64,000 nt of DNA from Nonomuraea sp. PA05 (GTDB taxonomy: Bacteria; Actinomycetota; Actinomycetes; Streptosporangiales; Streptosporangiaceae), in assembly GCF_008086045.1 (NCBI RefSeq), contig NZ_VSEY01000012.1, positions 1 to 64,000 of the forward strand. Direction: 5' to 3'. Position numbers and translations under genes: made by a program. Below the pieces are notes generated by a model. The model was not told where the DNA came from. It made no database searches and saw only the letters and a program-made list of their open reading frames with translations. Below are positions 32,902 through 41,266 of this stretch, piece by piece (position 1 is the first letter of the stretch; the number at the start of each line of letters is the position of its first letter).

Positions 32902-33627
32902 TCAGGCCGACAGCGCGCGGACCGCTTCGAGGATCACGGCGGCGACCTCCTTGGGACGTGACACCGCCACCGCGTGCGAAGCCCCCGCGACCTCCACGCC
33001 GCTCGCCCCCGCCCGCGCGGCCCCGAACCGCTGAACCTCGGGGTTGATCGCCTGGTCGGCGCCGGCGATCACGGCCCAGGCCGGCTTGGTGCGCCAGGCC
33101 GCCGTGCTCGCCTGGTCGGTGAAGGCGGCGGCGGCCAGCGGGCGCTGCGCCACCGCCAGCACGCGGGTGACCTCCTCGGGCACGTCCGCGGCGAAGACCC
33201 GCGGGAACGCCTGCGGGTCGATGGTGAACTCGACGGCGTCCCGGCCGTCCTCGCCAGGGTAGGCGGACTGGCGCAGGCTGGCGGCGAGCGGCGGCTCGGC
33301 GAAGCGTCCCTGCAGCTCGCCCAGGCTCTCGCCCTCGTCGGGGACGTAGGCGGCCACGTAGACGAGACCGGCGACGTTCTGCGCCGCACCGGCCACGGTG
33401 ATGACGGCGCCGCCGTAGGAGTGCCCGGCCAGGACGACGGGCCCGTCGATCCCGGACGCCACGGAGGCGACGTAGGCCGCGTCGGCGGGCAGGCCGCGCA
33501 GCGGGTTGGGCGGCGCCACCACGGGGACGCCGTGCTGCTGCAACTCGGTGATGACGCCCGACCAGCTCGCCGCGTCGGCGAACGCTCCGTGGACGAGCAC
33601 GACGGTCGGGGTGCTGCTGTGTGGCAT
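32902..33627 (-). CDS. Alpha/beta hydrolase (esterase/methylesterase-like)
   Basis: A 241-residue hydrolase. VVLVHGAFADAASWSGV gives the oxyanion loop, S70 in LAGHSYGG is the nucleophile and the histidine is in VEVAGASHAVAVS. It fits the salicylate-binding/EstC-like group common in actinomycetes. The ATG at 33627 follows GAGGAGC. It is divergent from a second hydrolase gene and carries, 65 bp upstream, the 17-bp element also found before the CE1 esterase. Confidence 0.88.
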   Translation of the reverse strand: MPHSSTPTVVLVHGAFADAASWSGVITELQQHGVPVVAPPNPLRGLPADAAYVASVASGIDGPVVLAGHSYGGAVITVAGAAQNVAGLVYVAAYVPDEGESLGELQGRFAEPPLAASLRQSAYPGEDGRDAVEFTIDPQAFPRVFAADVPEEVTRVLAVAQRPLAAAAFTDQASTAAWRTKPAWAVIAGADQAINPEVQRFGAARAGASGVEVAGASHAVAVSRPKEVAAVILEAVRALSA

Positions 33628-33691
33628 GCGAATGCTCCTCAGATGGAAGGTGTTCCGGGTGGCGATCCAAACAGGCCGCGACGAGCGGGTA

Positions 33692-33708
33692 CGAGGCGGA
33701 AACGTACT
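33692..33708 (-). promoter_or_regulatory. 17-bp element shared with the CE1 esterase promoter
   Basis: On the minus strand this reads AGTACGTTTCCGCCTCG, identical to 4493-4477, in the same orientation and about the same distance from the start codon (65 against 64 bp). Probably a promoter or regulator site. Confidence 0.35.
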
Positions 33709-33823
33709 TCTGCCTGTGGTTCTGCCTCGTGCTGCGCTGGGGGCGCTTGCTTGGATGTGGAGCGAAACGGGAGCTCCCCTCCTATGCCGGAGCCCCGCCC
33801 CTTTTCATGCCTTTGGAGCGAAC

Positions 33824-34780
33824 ATGAGCAAGCCTGTCCTGGAACCTGCCGCGCAAGCCTTCGCCGAGGCGACCGCGCAGCCGCCGTACCTCTTCCAGCT
33901 TCCTCCGGAGCAGGGCCGCAAGGCCGTGGACGAGGTGCAGTCCGGCCCGGTCGCCAAGCCCGACGTGGACGAGGAGTGGGTGACGGTGCCCGGCGGCCCC
34001 ACGGGCCGGGTCAAGGCCCGCATCGTCAGGCCCGCGGGCAGCACGGGCGCCCTCCCGGTGATCGTCTACATCCACGGCGCCGGCTGGGTGTTCGGCAACG
34101 CCCGCACCCATGACCGGCTGGTCCGCGAGCTCGCCGTGGGCGCCGGCGCCGCCGTCGTCTTCCCCGAGTACGACCTCTCGCCCGAGCACCGCTACCCGGT
34201 GGCCATCGAGCAGAACTGGACGGTCGCCCGCTGGGTCGTCGAGCAGGGCGCGTCCAAGGACCTGGACGCGAGCCGGATCGCGGTGGCCGGCGACTCGGTC
34301 GGCGGCAACATGACCGCCGCCCTGACCCTGATGGCCAAGCAGCGCGGCGGGCTGACGCTGCGTCAGCAGGTGCTGTTCTACCCGGTCACGGATGCGTCCT
34401 TCGACACCGGCTCCTACCAGCAGTTCGCCGAGGGCTACTTCCTGCGCCGCGACGGGATGCAGTGGTTCTGGGACCAGTACACCACCTCCCCGCAGGAACG
34501 GGCCGAGATCACCGCCTCCCCGCTGCGCGCCACCACCGAGGACCTGACCGGCCTGCCGCCCGCACTGGTCATCACCGGCGAGGCCGACGTGCTGCGCGAC
34601 GAGGGCGAGGCGTACGCGAACAAGCTGCGCGAGGCGGGGGTGGCGGTGACGGCCGTGCGGTACCAGGGGATCATCCACGACTTCGTGATGCTCGACGCGC
34701 TGCGCGGGACGCAGGCGGCCGCCTCGGCGATCGAGCTGGCCATCGGCACGCTCCGCCGGGCGCTCACTTCTGCGAGCTGA
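33824..34780 (+). CDS. Alpha/beta hydrolase fold-3 (HSL-type) esterase
   Basis: A 318-residue esterase of the hormone-sensitive-lipase family. The oxyanion motif is HGAGW (residues 84-88, in YIHGAGWVFG), the nucleophile S158 lies in AGDSVGG, the acid in ITGEADVLRDEG and the histidine in QGIIHDFVML. The ATG at 33824 follows GGAG; a longer upstream frame is not protein-like. Its last 17 bp overlap the 3' end of the convergent regulator gene. Substrate unknown. Confidence 0.92.
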   Translation: MSKPVLEPAAQAFAEATAQPPYLFQLPPEQGRKAVDEVQSGPVAKPDVDEEWVTVPGGPTGRVKARIVRPAGSTGALPVIVYIHGAGWVFGNARTHDRLVRELAVGAGAAVVFPEYDLSPEHRYPVAIEQNWTVARWVVEQGASKDLDASRIAVAGDSVGGNMTAALTLMAKQRGGLTLRQQVLFYPVTDASFDTGSYQQFAEGYFLRRDGMQWFWDQYTTSPQERAEITASPLRATTEDLTGLPPALVITGEADVLRDEGEAYANKLREAGVAVTAVRYQGIIHDFVMLDALRGTQAAASAIELAIGTLRRALTSAS

Positions 34781-37031
34781 ACTCCGCCAGGCGGTCCAGC
34801 TCCTCGATCACCGCGGCCGCCCGCGCGGTGTCGGCTGCCGCCTCGTACAGCTCGACGGCCTCGGCGAACGCCTCGCGGGCCGCGCCGGGCCGGCCGAGCC
34901 GCACCAGCGCCTGGCCCAGGTTGGTCAGCGACAGCGCCAGGGCCCGGCCGATCGGGCGGGTGCGCAGCTCCGACAGCGCCTGCTGGTAGTGGTCGGCGGC
35001 CTCCTGCCAGCGTCCCAGCTGGAGGTAGGACTCGCCCACCACGTCCAGCGCCGCGCCGATCGCGTGGTTGGTGATGGCGGGCGAGCCGCCGAACGAGGGG
35101 TCGCGCAGCCGTTCCACCGTCGCCAGGCAGTGCCGCAGCGACTCCTCCAGCCGGCCGAGCCTGCGCAGGCAGTTGCCGACGCCGACCAGGGCCTGGGCGT
35201 GGCCGTCGGCGTCCCCGGCCTGCTCGAAGCACTCCGCCGACCGGCGGCTGTGCTCCAGCGCCGTCTCCTTGCCCGGCTGGTCGTCGCGTCCCCACAGCGC
35301 CCAGGTCGCGTACGTGAGCGACCAGCCCTGCTGGCGTACGTCGCCGCTCCGGCGGGCCAGCTCCAGGGCGCGCAGGGCGGTCGCCTCCGCCTCGCCGTAA
35401 CGGGCCAGGCAGTACGTCTGCGCCCACGACAGGTAGTTGAGGTGCGCGGCCTCCTGCACCGGGTCGCCCATCGCGCGGGCGGCCCGCGACGACAGGCCGA
35501 ACACCTCGGGCCAGTGCCCCCAGTGCATCCACAGGTCGGAGAACCAGTGCATGGCCTCGGCCACCTCGACCACGCGGGCGTGCTCGCCGAGCCGGGCCGT
35601 CTCACGCAGCGCCGCCAGCCACGCCTCGCCCTCGGCCATGAGCCACTCCCTGGCCTGCTGCTGATCGTCCAGCTCGACCAGCGAGTCCCAGCCGGGCGGC
35701 GGCGCCCCGTAGTCGGGCTCGAACCAGCGTCCGGCCACGGTGGCGATCTCCAGCAGCCACGCGTCCATCCGCCGCCGCGCCAGCTCCTGCCCGGCGACGG
35801 GCTCCTCCTCCGACAGCCGGGAACGCGCGAACAGCCGCACCAGGTCGTGGAACCGGTAACGGCCCGGGTACGGCGACTGCAGCAGACCGAGGTCGACCAG
35901 CTCCTCCAGCGCGTCCTCGGCCTCGGCCGGGCCCAGCTCGGCCAGGACCGCCGTCAGCGGCACCCCGAAGTCCGGCGCCGCGGCCAGCGCCAGGCGGCGG
36001 AAGCCGCGCCGGGCGGGAACGGACAGCTGCCGGTACGACAGCGCGAAGGCCGCCGCCACCGACAGGTCACCGGCGGCGAGCGACTCCACCCGCCGTCCCT
36101 CGTCGCTGAGCAGGGCGGCCAGCTGCCCGGGTGTCCAGGCGGGTCTGCTCTGCAGCCGGTTGCCGGCGATGCGCAGCGCCAGCGGCAGGTTCTCGCACAG
36201 GCTCGCCACCCGCGCCACCCCGTCCGGGTCGGCCTGCGCGCGTTCGGCGCCCACGATGCCGCGCAGCAGCTCGGTCGCCTCCCCGGCGGCCAGGTGCTCC
36301 AGTGGGAGCTGGTGCACGCCCTCCAGCCCGGCGAGCGGCCGGCGGCTGGTGATCAACGTCATGACGGGGCCGCCCGACGGCAGCAGCGGGCGTACCTGGC
36401 TCTCGTGCGCCGCGTTGTCCAGGATAACCAGGCAGCGCCGCTCGCGCAGCAGCGCCCGGTAGTTGCCCGCGCGGTCCTCCTCGTCGGCGGGGATGCGCCG
36501 CTCGGCCACACCCAGGGCCTTGAGCAGCCGCGACAGCGCCGTAGCGGGTTCCAGCGGGGCCGCGTCCATGCCGCGCAGATCCAGGTAGAAGCAGCCGTCG
36601 GGGAACAGGCCGGCGAGGTGGGCGGCCGCCCGTACGGCCAGCGCGGTCTTGCCGATGCCGGCCGCTCCCGACATCGCCGCCACGACGGCGTCCTCTTCCT
36701 GTACGACCAGGTCACGCAGCAGGCCGAGCTCGCGCGTCCGTCCGGTGAAGTCGCCGACGCCGCGGGGCAGCTCGCACGCGCCCGGCGCGCGGGCCTCCTG
36801 CCGCGGGCGGCCCGCCCTGGCGGCCTCCGACAGGCTCGCCTGCCGCTCCTCGTCGAGCCGCAGCGCCTCGGCCAGCGCCTGCACGGTACGCCGCTGCGGG
36901 CCTCTGCTGGTGCCGCGCTCCATGTCGCCGATGGCGCGTACGCTGACGCCGGAGGCGTGGGAGAGCTCCTCGATCGTCAGCCTGGCCGCGTGCCGCATGC
37001 TCCGCAGCAACTCGCCGAACGACTCCGCCAC
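34764..37031 (-). CDS. XRE-HTH / NB-ARC / TPR regulator (STAND ATPase)
   Basis: A 755-residue signal-transduction ATPase. Residues 5-60 are a Cro/C1-type HTH (LTIEELSHASGVSVRAIGDM). NB-ARC follows with Walker A GAAGIGKTA (122-130), Walker B CLVILDNA and SRRPLAGLEGVHQL. The C-terminal third (about 480-755) has tetratricopeptide-like repeats. Such proteins couple ligand binding by the repeats to ATP-driven assembly and DNA binding, often in secondary metabolism. GTG at 37031 follows GAGGGAG. The 3' end overlaps the convergent esterase gene by 17 bp. Confidence 0.9.
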   Translation of the reverse strand: MAESFGELLRSMRHAARLTIEELSHASGVSVRAIGDMERGTSRGPQRRTVQALAEALRLDEERQASLSEAARAGRPRQEARAPGACELPRGVGDFTGRTRELGLLRDLVVQEEDAVVAAMSGAAGIGKTALAVRAAAHLAGLFPDGCFYLDLRGMDAAPLEPATALSRLLKALGVAERRIPADEEDRAGNYRALLRERRCLVILDNAAHESQVRPLLPSGGPVMTLITSRRPLAGLEGVHQLPLEHLAAGEATELLRGIVGAERAQADPDGVARVASLCENLPLALRIAGNRLQSRPAWTPGQLAALLSDEGRRVESLAAGDLSVAAAFALSYRQLSVPARRGFRRLALAAAPDFGVPLTAVLAELGPAEAEDALEELVDLGLLQSPYPGRYRFHDLVRLFARSRLSEEEPVAGQELARRRMDAWLLEIATVAGRWFEPDYGAPPPGWDSLVELDDQQQAREWLMAEGEAWLAALRETARLGEHARVVEVAEAMHWFSDLWMHWGHWPEVFGLSSRAARAMGDPVQEAAHLNYLSWAQTYCLARYGEAEATALRALELARRSGDVRQQGWSLTYATWALWGRDDQPGKETALEHSRRSAECFEQAGDADGHAQALVGVGNCLRRLGRLEESLRHCLATVERLRDPSFGGSPAITNHAIGAALDVVGESYLQLGRWQEAADHYQQALSELRTRPIGRALALSLTNLGQALVRLGRPGAAREAFAEAVELYEAAADTARAAAVIEELDRLAEFSSQK

Positions 37032-37230
37032 TCGTCTCCCTCATCTCCCGGATCTCGCAGAACACTATCCGCTCGCTGAGGGCCTTTGAGCCTCTGACCG
37101 GGAGAGATGCGCCACCACGGCCGCGGACGGGCGGGGGCCGCCGAGGTGGGTGTGCGGGACCGGCAGCCTGCCCCGCGACACGTCCGGCTTCAGAGAGCCG
37201 GACGCGAGCCGCGGTGACGTCAGGAGGACG

Positions 37231-38484
37231 TCAGGAGATGGTGAGCGTGCCGTTCGCGTTGCGAGCGCACGTGACGATCGCGCGGGGCACAGCGGTGAAG
37301 GCGCCGGTCAGGCACCGGCCGAGGACCGTGTGGCCCGCGGCGTTGGGGTGCCACGACTCCTGGCAGGTCTGGAAGTAGGTGACGCAGGTGTTCGCCGCCC
37401 GCTGGATGCCGATCTTGTCCCAGCCGGACAGGCTGGTGATGAACGTGCCGGACGGCCCGTCCTGCACCCGCACCGGTGTCGCGAGCGCGCCCGCCGGGCT
37501 GCCCGCATTCTCGCAGAGCCTGGCTCCGTCGAAGGCCTGCTGGACGTCCAGTACGCGCAGGTCGGCCGCCGGGCGTTCGGCTGCCAGCGTGGCCTGCGCG
37601 TTCTTGACCAGGGAGCCGAGGTTCCGGGAGAAGACGTGCCCAGGGGCGAGGCTCGCGCGGTGGATCGGGCACCCGGCGGCGTAGCGCTCGGCGCCGAGGG
37701 CGCGGAACTTGTCGCGGGTGTCGGTGCGGTTGTCCTCGTCGTGGTACTGCGGGGCGAGCTCGGGCGGCAGCGGGTTGGTGTAGGTCTGCAGGATCACCTG
37801 GTGGACGCCGTCGGCGTCGATCTGGGCGAGGGTGTCGAGGATCTGGCGCAGGGCGGCGGTGGTCTCGGTGGTGGCGGCGGCGACCTCGGCGTCGGTGGCC
37901 AGGTCCGCGGCGGTGCAGGGCTTCTGCGGCACCTCGCCCTTCAGATAGGCCCAGAACTCCCACCAGCCTGTCCAGGCGTCGGCGATGAAGCGGTTGGCGC
38001 ACAGGGTGGCCACGTCGCCGAAGGTGAACTGGGTGTTGTTGGAGCCGAGGCCGACGAGGACGACGTCGATGTCGTGCGTCTGCGCGATGGAGCGCAGCTG
38101 GTCGAGTTGCGAGGCGACGGCGCGGCCCTCGGCCCTGGCGCTTGAGGGGGCGGAGACGTCGGCGGGCTGGGCGCCGGAGCACGCGAGGTTGAAACGTTGC
38201 TGGATGCCGGGGAGCGACGCCGCGAACACGGAGGCGTTCGCCGACCGGTGGCAGAAGTAGGCGTTGCTGTTGGGCGCCGACCAGCCGGGGAAGGCCTGTG
38301 CCGTGCCGGAGGCGTCGACGACGGGCTGGTAGTCGCCCGCGCCCTCACCGCTGACGAAGCTGTCGCCGAGCGCGACGGCGGCGGTGGGCAGTGCCGCCTG
38401 TGCCGGTCCGCTCTGCACGGCCTGGATGCCTGCCGCGCTCACCAGGAACATGACTACCGCGGCGGCACGCTGAAGTAACCCCAT
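37231..38484 (-). CDS. Secreted SGNH/GDSL hydrolase
   Basis: A 417-residue secreted esterase/lipase. Signal peptide about 1-31 (AAAVVMFLVSAAGIQAVQSG). Block I is GDSFVSGEG (S42), block III GLGSNNTQF, block V SWHPNAAGH (H379). Cysteine pairs (YFCHRS, NLACSG) fit disulfides as in Streptomyces SGNH lipases. The ATG at 38484 follows GAGGTGG; an upstream in-frame start lacks a ribosome site. The 199 bp between its stop and the STAND regulator start show nothing clear. Confidence 0.9.
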   Translation of the reverse strand: MGLLQRAAAVVMFLVSAAGIQAVQSGPAQAALPTAAVALGDSFVSGEGAGDYQPVVDASGTAQAFPGWSAPNSNAYFCHRSANASVFAASLPGIQQRFNLACSGAQPADVSAPSSARAEGRAVASQLDQLRSIAQTHDIDVVLVGLGSNNTQFTFGDVATLCANRFIADAWTGWWEFWAYLKGEVPQKPCTAADLATDAEVAAATTETTAALRQILDTLAQIDADGVHQVILQTYTNPLPPELAPQYHDEDNRTDTRDKFRALGAERYAAGCPIHRASLAPGHVFSRNLGSLVKNAQATLAAERPAADLRVLDVQQAFDGARLCENAGSPAGALATPVRVQDGPSGTFITSLSGWDKIGIQRAANTCVTYFQTCQESWHPNAAGHTVLGRCLTGAFTAVPRAIVTCARNANGTLTIS

Positions 38485-38661
38485 AACCACCTCATTTCCT
38501 ACTAAATGAGCATGAAGTACGCATGTGTGGATCACAACATGCCGCACAGAGGGCGTCAACATGCCCGCCTCCGGCGAGTGGCACCGCCTTCAGCACCAGC
38601 CGGTCAGCACCCCGGTCACGGTAGAGTTCTGGCGGACTCTCTTCAAGGCGGACGGGCACGG

Positions 38662-39846
38662 GTGAGCAAGGCCAACGAGCTGATCGGCACGGCGATGGAG
38701 GCGCTCACCCGCGAGGACCAGGCGGCCTTCGACTCCGCCGCCGCCTTCCTGGCCGACCGCGACGACGCCGACCGCGTGCTGGTGGAGGCCGTGACCCGGG
38801 CGATCTCCGGGTTGTGGCGCAACGGCTGGCAGCCCGCCGACGTGGTCAGGATCGCGGCCAGGCGGCTGACCGACTGGCACGGCCGGGTGGCGGCCGACCT
38901 CATAGCCTGGGAGCTGCGCGCCTACGCGCCGGCCACGGTGGACGAGCGCTGGCGCGACCAGCTCGCCGGCCTTGAGGCCACGGTGTGGTGGAAGGGCGGC
39001 TACCTGGCGGCGCGGCAGGCCCGCGACGGGGCCCTTCGGCTGGTGACCGTCTCCGGTGTGCTGGAACTGCTGGGATCGCTGACCGGGCTGCCCCGGCTGG
39101 AGTCGCTGGGCCCGCCGCCCGGGGCCGCTCGCCGTCCGGTCCGGGCACGCTCGCACACGGTCAGCGAGAAGACGCTGGCCCGGGTACGGGCGCTGCTGGC
39201 CAAGGCGGAGTCGACGACGTACGAGGCGGAGGCGCAGACGTTCACGTCGGCGGCGCAGAGCCTGATGGCGAAGTACAGCATCGACGCGGCGATGCTGGAC
39301 GCGCAGCCGGGCGGAGGCGAGGCCCCGGCGGGCATCCGGGTCGGCGTCGACGCGCCGTACGAGCAGCCCAAGCTCGTGCTGCTCAACCTCGTCGCCGAGG
39401 CCAACAGATGCCGGGTGATCTGGTCGCAGGAGCTGGGGTTCGCCACCGTGCTGGGGTTCGGGGCGGACCTGTCCTGGGTGGAGATGCTGTTCACCTCGCT
39501 GCTGGTGCAGGCGCAGACCGCGCTGGTGAACTCGGGCACCAAGAAGCACGGCACCGGCCGGTCCAGGAACAAGACGTTCCGCCAGTCGTTCCTGTCGGCG
39601 TTCGCGTCCAGGATCGGCGAGCGGCTCGCCGAGGCCACGGCGGACGCGGTCGCGCAGGAGAGCGCCAGCAGGGGCACCGACCTGGTGCCGGTGCTGGCGG
39701 CCCGCGAACAGGAGGTGGAGCAGGCGGTCGAGCGCCTGTTCCCGAACCTGGTCTCACACAGGATGCGCACGGCCTGGGACCGGGAGGGCTGGGCGGCCGG
39801 CCGGACCGCCGCCGATCAAGCCAGCCTCGGGACGCGCGACCGATAG
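38662..39846 (+). CDS. DUF2786 domain protein
   Basis: A 394-residue cytoplasmic protein. DUF2786 lies at about 168-215 (SEKTLARVRALLAKAESTTY, then QSLMAKYSIDAAMLDA). The C-terminal part has an LGFGADLSWVEMLFTSLLVQ helix and the basic segment KHGTGRSRNKTFRQSFLSAF; this second domain usually accompanies DUF2786. Function unknown. GTG at 38662 is the start, with AAGGCGG upstream. Confidence 0.82.
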   Translation: MSKANELIGTAMEALTREDQAAFDSAAAFLADRDDADRVLVEAVTRAISGLWRNGWQPADVVRIAARRLTDWHGRVAADLIAWELRAYAPATVDERWRDQLAGLEATVWWKGGYLAARQARDGALRLVTVSGVLELLGSLTGLPRLESLGPPPGAARRPVRARSHTVSEKTLARVRALLAKAESTTYEAEAQTFTSAAQSLMAKYSIDAAMLDAQPGGGEAPAGIRVGVDAPYEQPKLVLLNLVAEANRCRVIWSQELGFATVLGFGADLSWVEMLFTSLLVQAQTALVNSGTKKHGTGRSRNKTFRQSFLSAFASRIGERLAEATADAVAQESASRGTDLVPVLAAREQEVEQAVERLFPNLVSHRMRTAWDREGWAAGRTAADQASLGTRDR

Positions 39847-39885
39847 CACCGCGAGGGCTCGCACAGGCGGCACGGCCGGAGATCC

Positions 39886-41082
39886 TCAGGTCTCGCGCTC
39901 AAGGGCAAGCTCGTCAAAACCCTCCGGCGAGGAGACGCCGGCGCGCCACACCTCGAACTCCCCCGCGTCGGCGCCGGCGCCGCAGACCGGGCAGCCGATC
40001 TCGTCGCGCGGCCACGAGGACATCACCTGCAGCGCACCGGTCTCGAAGTGGACGTCGATCTGCCGGGCCAGCGCGATGGGCTCGGCATGCCCGGTGACCA
40101 GCCGAATCGCCTCGCCTGCGATCATCGCCGCGACCAGGGCGATGTGCGGCGGGAACGCGATCGTGACGCTCCCGAGGCCGGAGCGCAGAGCCGCCCCGAG
40201 CTTGGTGAGGTACCTCGGGTCGTTGCGACGGTAGTACAGATGCAGGCAGTCCAGGCAGCCGGTCTCGAAGGGCCGGACGGTGAACATCCGGCCGCGGGTG
40301 ACGAACGAGCCGCCGCCGACGTACGGGACGGATTCCCGCACGCAGCCGGCGTTGACCCGCCGCTGCGCGATGAAGGGCGGCTCGTCGATCGCGCAGATCG
40401 CCACGTCGGCTCCCCGCACCAGCTCGGCGGCCTGGGTCGCCGACTCGATCCTCTGCTGTACGGGGACGAAGGCGACGTCGGGGTTGAGCTGACCGGCGAG
40501 CCGCGCGGCAGCCTCGCTCTTGTAGGAGCCCAGGTCGCTCTCCCGGTAGAGGAACTGCCTGTTGAGGTTGGTCCGCTCGACCCGGTCGTAGTCGACGGCC
40601 GTGATCTTGCCGAAGCCCGCGCCCAGCAGCAACGGCAGGATGTACGACCCGCCGCCGCCGAGGCCGAACAGGACGCAGTGCGCCGCACGCAACCGGTCCT
40701 GCACGGCGCCCCGGTGTGAGGACAGCCGGTCGTAGTGGCTGAAGTAGTTGATGTTGCCCACATAACGGCTCAGGTCGTCACCGTCGTACGCGGTCGGCTC
40801 GGCGTCCTCGACGAAGCCGCGTCCGTCCAGGTCGCGCACGGCGTCGAGCACGTCATCGAGGCCGAGGTGCGGGAACGCCTCGCGGACGACGGCAACGACC
40901 TCGCCGAGCGGCCGGGCGCCGTCCAGCGCGTTGACCAGGGTCCACAATTCGCCGTACGGGTCGGAGATCTCCACCGTCACGCCGGCTTGCGCGCCGATGC
41001 GGAAGCACCCGTCGTCCAGCCGGTATTTCGGATAGATGGGCTTCACGCGAATGTGTCGGTCCAAGGAAAGGGGGTATGCCAT
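39886..41082 (-). CDS. ThiF/E1-like adenylating enzyme with N-terminal RRE-like domain (candidate RiPP maturase)
   Basis: A 398-residue enzyme. Residues 1-95 look like a PqqD/RRE winged helix for peptide binding (IRVKPIYPKYRLDDGCFRIG, then LDGARPLGEVVAVVREAF). The E1 core has the nucleotide loop GLGGGGS (140-146), VDYDRVE, NLNRQFLY with R175, K188 and ICAID (D233). Four cysteines, C276/C279 and C364/C367, form the structural zinc site of MccB-like E1 enzymes. It should adenylate a carboxylate of the adjacent 23-residue peptide. The ATG at 41082 follows GGAGGA. No YcaO, LanB or protease gene is nearby, which separates it from azole RiPP clusters. The chemistry is inferred from MccB and PaaA. 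Confidence 0.85.
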   Translation of the reverse strand: MAYPLSLDRHIRVKPIYPKYRLDDGCFRIGAQAGVTVEISDPYGELWTLVNALDGARPLGEVVAVVREAFPHLGLDDVLDAVRDLDGRGFVEDAEPTAYDGDDLSRYVGNINYFSHYDRLSSHRGAVQDRLRAAHCVLFGLGGGGSYILPLLLGAGFGKITAVDYDRVERTNLNRQFLYRESDLGSYKSEAAARLAGQLNPDVAFVPVQQRIESATQAAELVRGADVAICAIDEPPFIAQRRVNAGCVRESVPYVGGGSFVTRGRMFTVRPFETGCLDCLHLYYRRNDPRYLTKLGAALRSGLGSVTIAFPPHIALVAAMIAGEAIRLVTGHAEPIALARQIDVHFETGALQVMSSWPRDEIGCPVCGAGADAGEFEVWRAGVSSPEGFDELALERET

Positions 41083-41129
41083 CGCGTATTCCTCCACACT
41101 TGTTGTCGGCCGTCCCTCAGGGCGGGCGG

Positions 41130-41168
41130 GGTTCCGGGAGCCGGCACGAGCCGCCGGCTCCCGGAACC
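41130..41168. promoter_or_regulatory. Strong hairpin between precursor peptide and ThiF gene
   Basis: GGTTCCGGGAGCCGG (41130-41144) and its exact complement (41154-41168) form a perfect 15-bp stem with a 9-base loop. It lies 26 bp after the peptide stop and 48 bp before the ThiF start. There is no T-run, so it may act as a partial terminator or mRNA stabiliser giving more peptide than enzyme message. Confidence 0.7.
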
Positions 41169-41194
41169 GTCACACCTGTGTTCCGCGCCTGGGT

Positions 41195-41266
41195 TTAGAA
41201 GAACACCCAGTTGTTGTCACCTTCGAGCTCGGGCGTGTCGCCGGAGAGGTCAATCTCGTACCGCAT
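41195..41266 (-). CDS. Candidate RiPP precursor peptide, 23 residues
   Basis: A short frame that gene callers miss. It begins MRYEIDLSGD, continues TPELEG and ends DNNWVFF before TAA. The ATG at 41266 follows GAGGAGGTGA, an almost complete anti-Shine-Dalgarno match. Its first 17 bp overlap the 3' end of the MFS gene, so translation is coupled. The acidic middle (D, E, E, D) and hydrophobic C-terminus fit a leader/core peptide or a substrate for carboxylate activation. It does not end in asparagine as microcin C peptides do. Position, ribosome site and neighbours are direct evidence; the product is inferred. Confidence 0.7.
   Translation of the reverse strand: MRYEIDLSGDTPELEGDNNWVFF

Noticed and set aside
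39886..41082. Azole/thiazole (TOMM) cyclodehydratase cluster
   Set aside because: An RRE-ThiF protein can belong to TOMM systems, but no YcaO or dehydrogenase gene is nearby.
41195..41266. Microcin C precursor
   Set aside because: MccA-type peptides are usually very short and end in Asn; this one ends WVFF and no MccE/MccF-like immunity gene is present. Kept as a general ThiF-RiPP candidate.
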